Made by a program: the position numbers and the translations under genes. Shown one piece after another: positions 33,544 to 34,918 of a stretch of DNA of 34,918 nt. Source of the DNA: an uncultured Lachnospiraceae bacterium (GTDB lineage: Bacteria; Bacillota; Clostridia; Lachnospirales; Lachnospiraceae); the NCBI GenBank assembly GCA_944384105.1, contig CALWSC010000014.1, positions 1 through 34,918 on the forward strand. The letters are read 5' to 3'. Position 1 is the first letter of the stretch; every line of letters begins with the position of its first letter. Below the pieces are notes generated by a model, which was not told where the DNA came from, made no database searches, and saw nothing but the letters and a program-made list of their open reading frames with translations.

Positions 33544-34710
33544 ATGGCGAGGAAAGTAAAGAAGAGCAAAGCCGCGAAGCGGCGCAGAAGAAGACGTGTA
33601 TTTTTCGGTTTTGAGATCGTGCTGCTGCTTGTTTTGATCTGTGGTGTCTATGTACTCAGGAAAGCGCAGAATGTGCTGAGCAATATCAATTTTGAGGAGA
33701 GCAGCTATACGGCTGCGGACATCAGCGCCGATGAGGCGGCAATCCGGGAGCAGAAGAAGCAGGGGTATGAGATTATTGCTCTGCTGGGTATTGATGCGAG
33801 AAATGCTGACGAATTAAAGCGGAATAACAGTGATACGATGATTCTCGCGTGTATTGATCACAACAATCAGCAGGTCAGGCTGGTATCCATTTACAGGGAT
33901 ACGCTGCTCAACACAGGAGGAGAGAGCGGAGACTTTTATACAAAGTGCAATGACGCCTACAATCAGGGCGGTGCAGAGCAGTTTCTGCGTATGATCAATG
34001 AGAATCTGGATTTAAATGTGACAAAGTATGCGACAGTCAATTTCAAGGGGCTTGCCGAGGCAGTGGATCTGCTCGGCGGACTTGATATTACAATGCGCGG
34101 AGATGAGATTATCCACATGAACAATTACTGTGTGGAGACGTCAAAGGTGACCGGGCTGGACTATGAGCCGGTTGAGGAGCTGGACGACGATCTGGATATG
34201 GCGACCATTCACGTCAACGGCGTGCAGGCAGTATCCTACTCGCGCATCCGTTATGATGAGGGATGCGACTTTAGGCGCGCGTCGAGACAGCGCCTGGTAC
34301 TGGAGAAGCTGTTTGAAAAGGCTAAAAGCGCAGGCATTCCGACGATGTTAAATGTTATGGAAAACGTGCTGCCAGATGTGCTGACGAACATGACCTCTGA
34401 GGAGATCATATCCCTTGGCATGTCTGTCATCACCTACAATCTGGGAGAACAGCTCGGCTTCCCTGTGGATCACATTGAAGATAATGTGTATGTAAGCGGT
34501 GCGACGAGAGACGTGGTTGTTCCGGTAACGCTGGAGAATAATGTGGTGAAGCTCCACCAGTTCTTATTCCCCGGAACTGCATATACTCCTTCGCAGACAG
34601 TATTGGATTACAGCGGCGACATCGTAGAGTTTTCCGGATACGGAGCGGAGGATATTCCGGATTACAGCAATAACGGTGCTATTATTGTGGAGCAGGAGAC
34701 ATTATTTTAA
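33544..34710 (+). CDS. LytR-CpsA-Psr (LCP) family wall polymer ligase
   Basis: The 388-residue membrane-anchored protein has a very basic N-terminus (KKSKAAKRRRRRR), one helix (about residues 19-38) and an extracytoplasmic LCP domain. Expected segments are IIALLGIDAR, NNSDTMILACID, VSIYRDT, VNFKGLAEAVDLLGG and YSRIRYDEGCDFRRASRQR with the Arg and Asp residues that bind the pyrophosphate lipid. LCP proteins move the finished polymer from undecaprenyl pyrophosphate to peptidoglycan, the last step of this pathway. The ATG at 33544 has GGGGAAGAGG before it; an ATG 15 codons upstream overlaps the previous gene and is a weaker candidate. Co-transcribed with the initiating transferase; a terminator follows. 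Confidence 0.93.
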   Translation: MARKVKKSKAAKRRRRRRVFFGFEIVLLLVLICGVYVLRKAQNVLSNINFEESSYTAADISADEAAIREQKKQGYEIIALLGIDARNADELKRNNSDTMILACIDHNNQQVRLVSIYRDTLLNTGGESGDFYTKCNDAYNQGGAEQFLRMINENLDLNVTKYATVNFKGLAEAVDLLGGLDITMRGDEIIHMNNYCVETSKVTGLDYEPVEELDDDLDMATIHVNGVQAVSYSRIRYDEGCDFRRASRQRLVLEKLFEKAKSAGIPTMLNVMENVLPDVLTNMTSEEIISLGMSVITYNLGEQLGFPVDHIEDNVYVSGATRDVVVPVTLENNVVKLHQFLFPGTAYTPSQTVLDYSGDIVEFSGYGAEDIPDYSNNGAIIVEQETLF

Positions 34711-34718
34711 AGTTATCA

Positions 34719-34767
34719 GCTGCGGTCTGCCGGGCAAATGGGTTCTTGGCAGAGCGCGGCTTCTTTT
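34719..34767 (+). terminator. Terminator or attenuator between the LCP gene and the next glycosyltransferase
   Basis: A 13-position stem (34719-34731 with 34748-34760) has one mismatch, one G-U pair and a 16-nt loop, followed by TTCTTTT. It starts 8 nt after the LCP stop and ends 16 nt before the next gene, so it could be partial. Confidence 0.7.
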
Positions 34768-34783
34768 GAGTATGGAGGAAGTT

Positions 34784-34918
34784 ATGAACAGACTGACGGT
34801 GGATTTGATTATCCCCACCCTGAAACCCGGAAAGGAATTTTCCGTTCTGTTAAAAAAAATTAGAGCGCAGACGTATCCGGTCAGAAGGATTTTCGTGGTG
34901 AATACCGAGGAACAGTAT
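34784..34918 (+). CDS. GT2 glycosyltransferase, N-terminal 45 residues only
   Basis: Only the first 45 codons are in the window. The start VDLIIPTLKPGKEF, then a helix with KIRAQTYPV and the strand RIFVVNTEE, is the usual beginning of a GT-A domain and resembles rhamnosyltransferases of the RfbF type. GGAGGA lies about 5-8 nt before the ATG. The metal motif and the remainder are off the right edge, so specificity cannot be judged. Confidence 0.75.
   Translation, partial: MNRLTVDLIIPTLKPGKEFSVLLKKIRAQTYPVRRIFVVNTEEQY

Overview
The window looks like a piece of a Gram-positive Clostridia chromosome, most likely a Lachnospiraceae-type gut anaerobe; this is inferred from gene content, not a database match. 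Supporting signs are strong AGGAGG-type ribosome binding sites, sigma-A-like promoters, tRNA genes with no encoded CCA, a secreted amidase with Pro/Thr linker and GW-type wall-binding repeats, LytR-CpsA-Psr and RgpF proteins, and no lipid A or outer-membrane genes.

Layout. Positions 1-294 hold the end of a tRNA cluster (Gln partial, Lys, Leu) and a terminator. Positions 313-1124 are a decayed IS1182-type insertion sequence with intact 16-bp inverted ends. Positions 1137-4351 (minus strand) are a three-gene operon (PLP enzyme, glycosyltransferase, ATP-grasp protein). It is divergent from a plus-strand pair of four-helix SMR-type membrane proteins (4583-5267). Positions 5413-7293 encode a secreted N-acetylmuramoyl-L-alanine amidase.

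From 7322 to the right edge the window is essentially one large cell-wall polysaccharide locus. It contains all four dTDP-L-rhamnose genes (rfbB, rfbA, rfbC, rfbD, dispersed), an additional NAD-dependent epimerase, a polysaccharide ABC exporter (permease with an unusual N-terminal extension, ATPase with a Wzt-type C-terminal domain) and two tandem RgpF-family proteins. It also holds a methyltransferase followed by a kinase-like protein with a coiled coil, two tandem-domain GT2 glycosyltransferases, a single-domain GT2, an RffA/WecE-type sugar aminotransferase, a polyprenyl-phosphate sugar-1-phosphate transferase, an LCP ligase and the start of a further GT2. One gene in this stretch, a YfhO-type membrane protein (25049-27841), runs on the minus strand.

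How the genes work together (inference). The sugar transferase at 32103 starts a glycan on undecaprenyl phosphate. GT2 and RgpF enzymes extend it with rhamnose and possibly an amino sugar (Fuc4N, from RffA acting on the RfbB product). The ABC exporter moves it out and the LCP protein attaches it to peptidoglycan. GT2+GtrA, GT2+DUF2304 and YfhO look like parts of a second tier that decorates the polymer outside the membrane from undecaprenyl-phosphate sugars. The most interesting idea is that the methyltransferase (19598) and kinase/coiled-coil protein (20514), encoded between the exporter genes and a large glycosyltransferase, form a split Gram-positive counterpart of the enterobacterial chain terminator WbdD. 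The Wzt-type exporter domain would then read the capped chain end.
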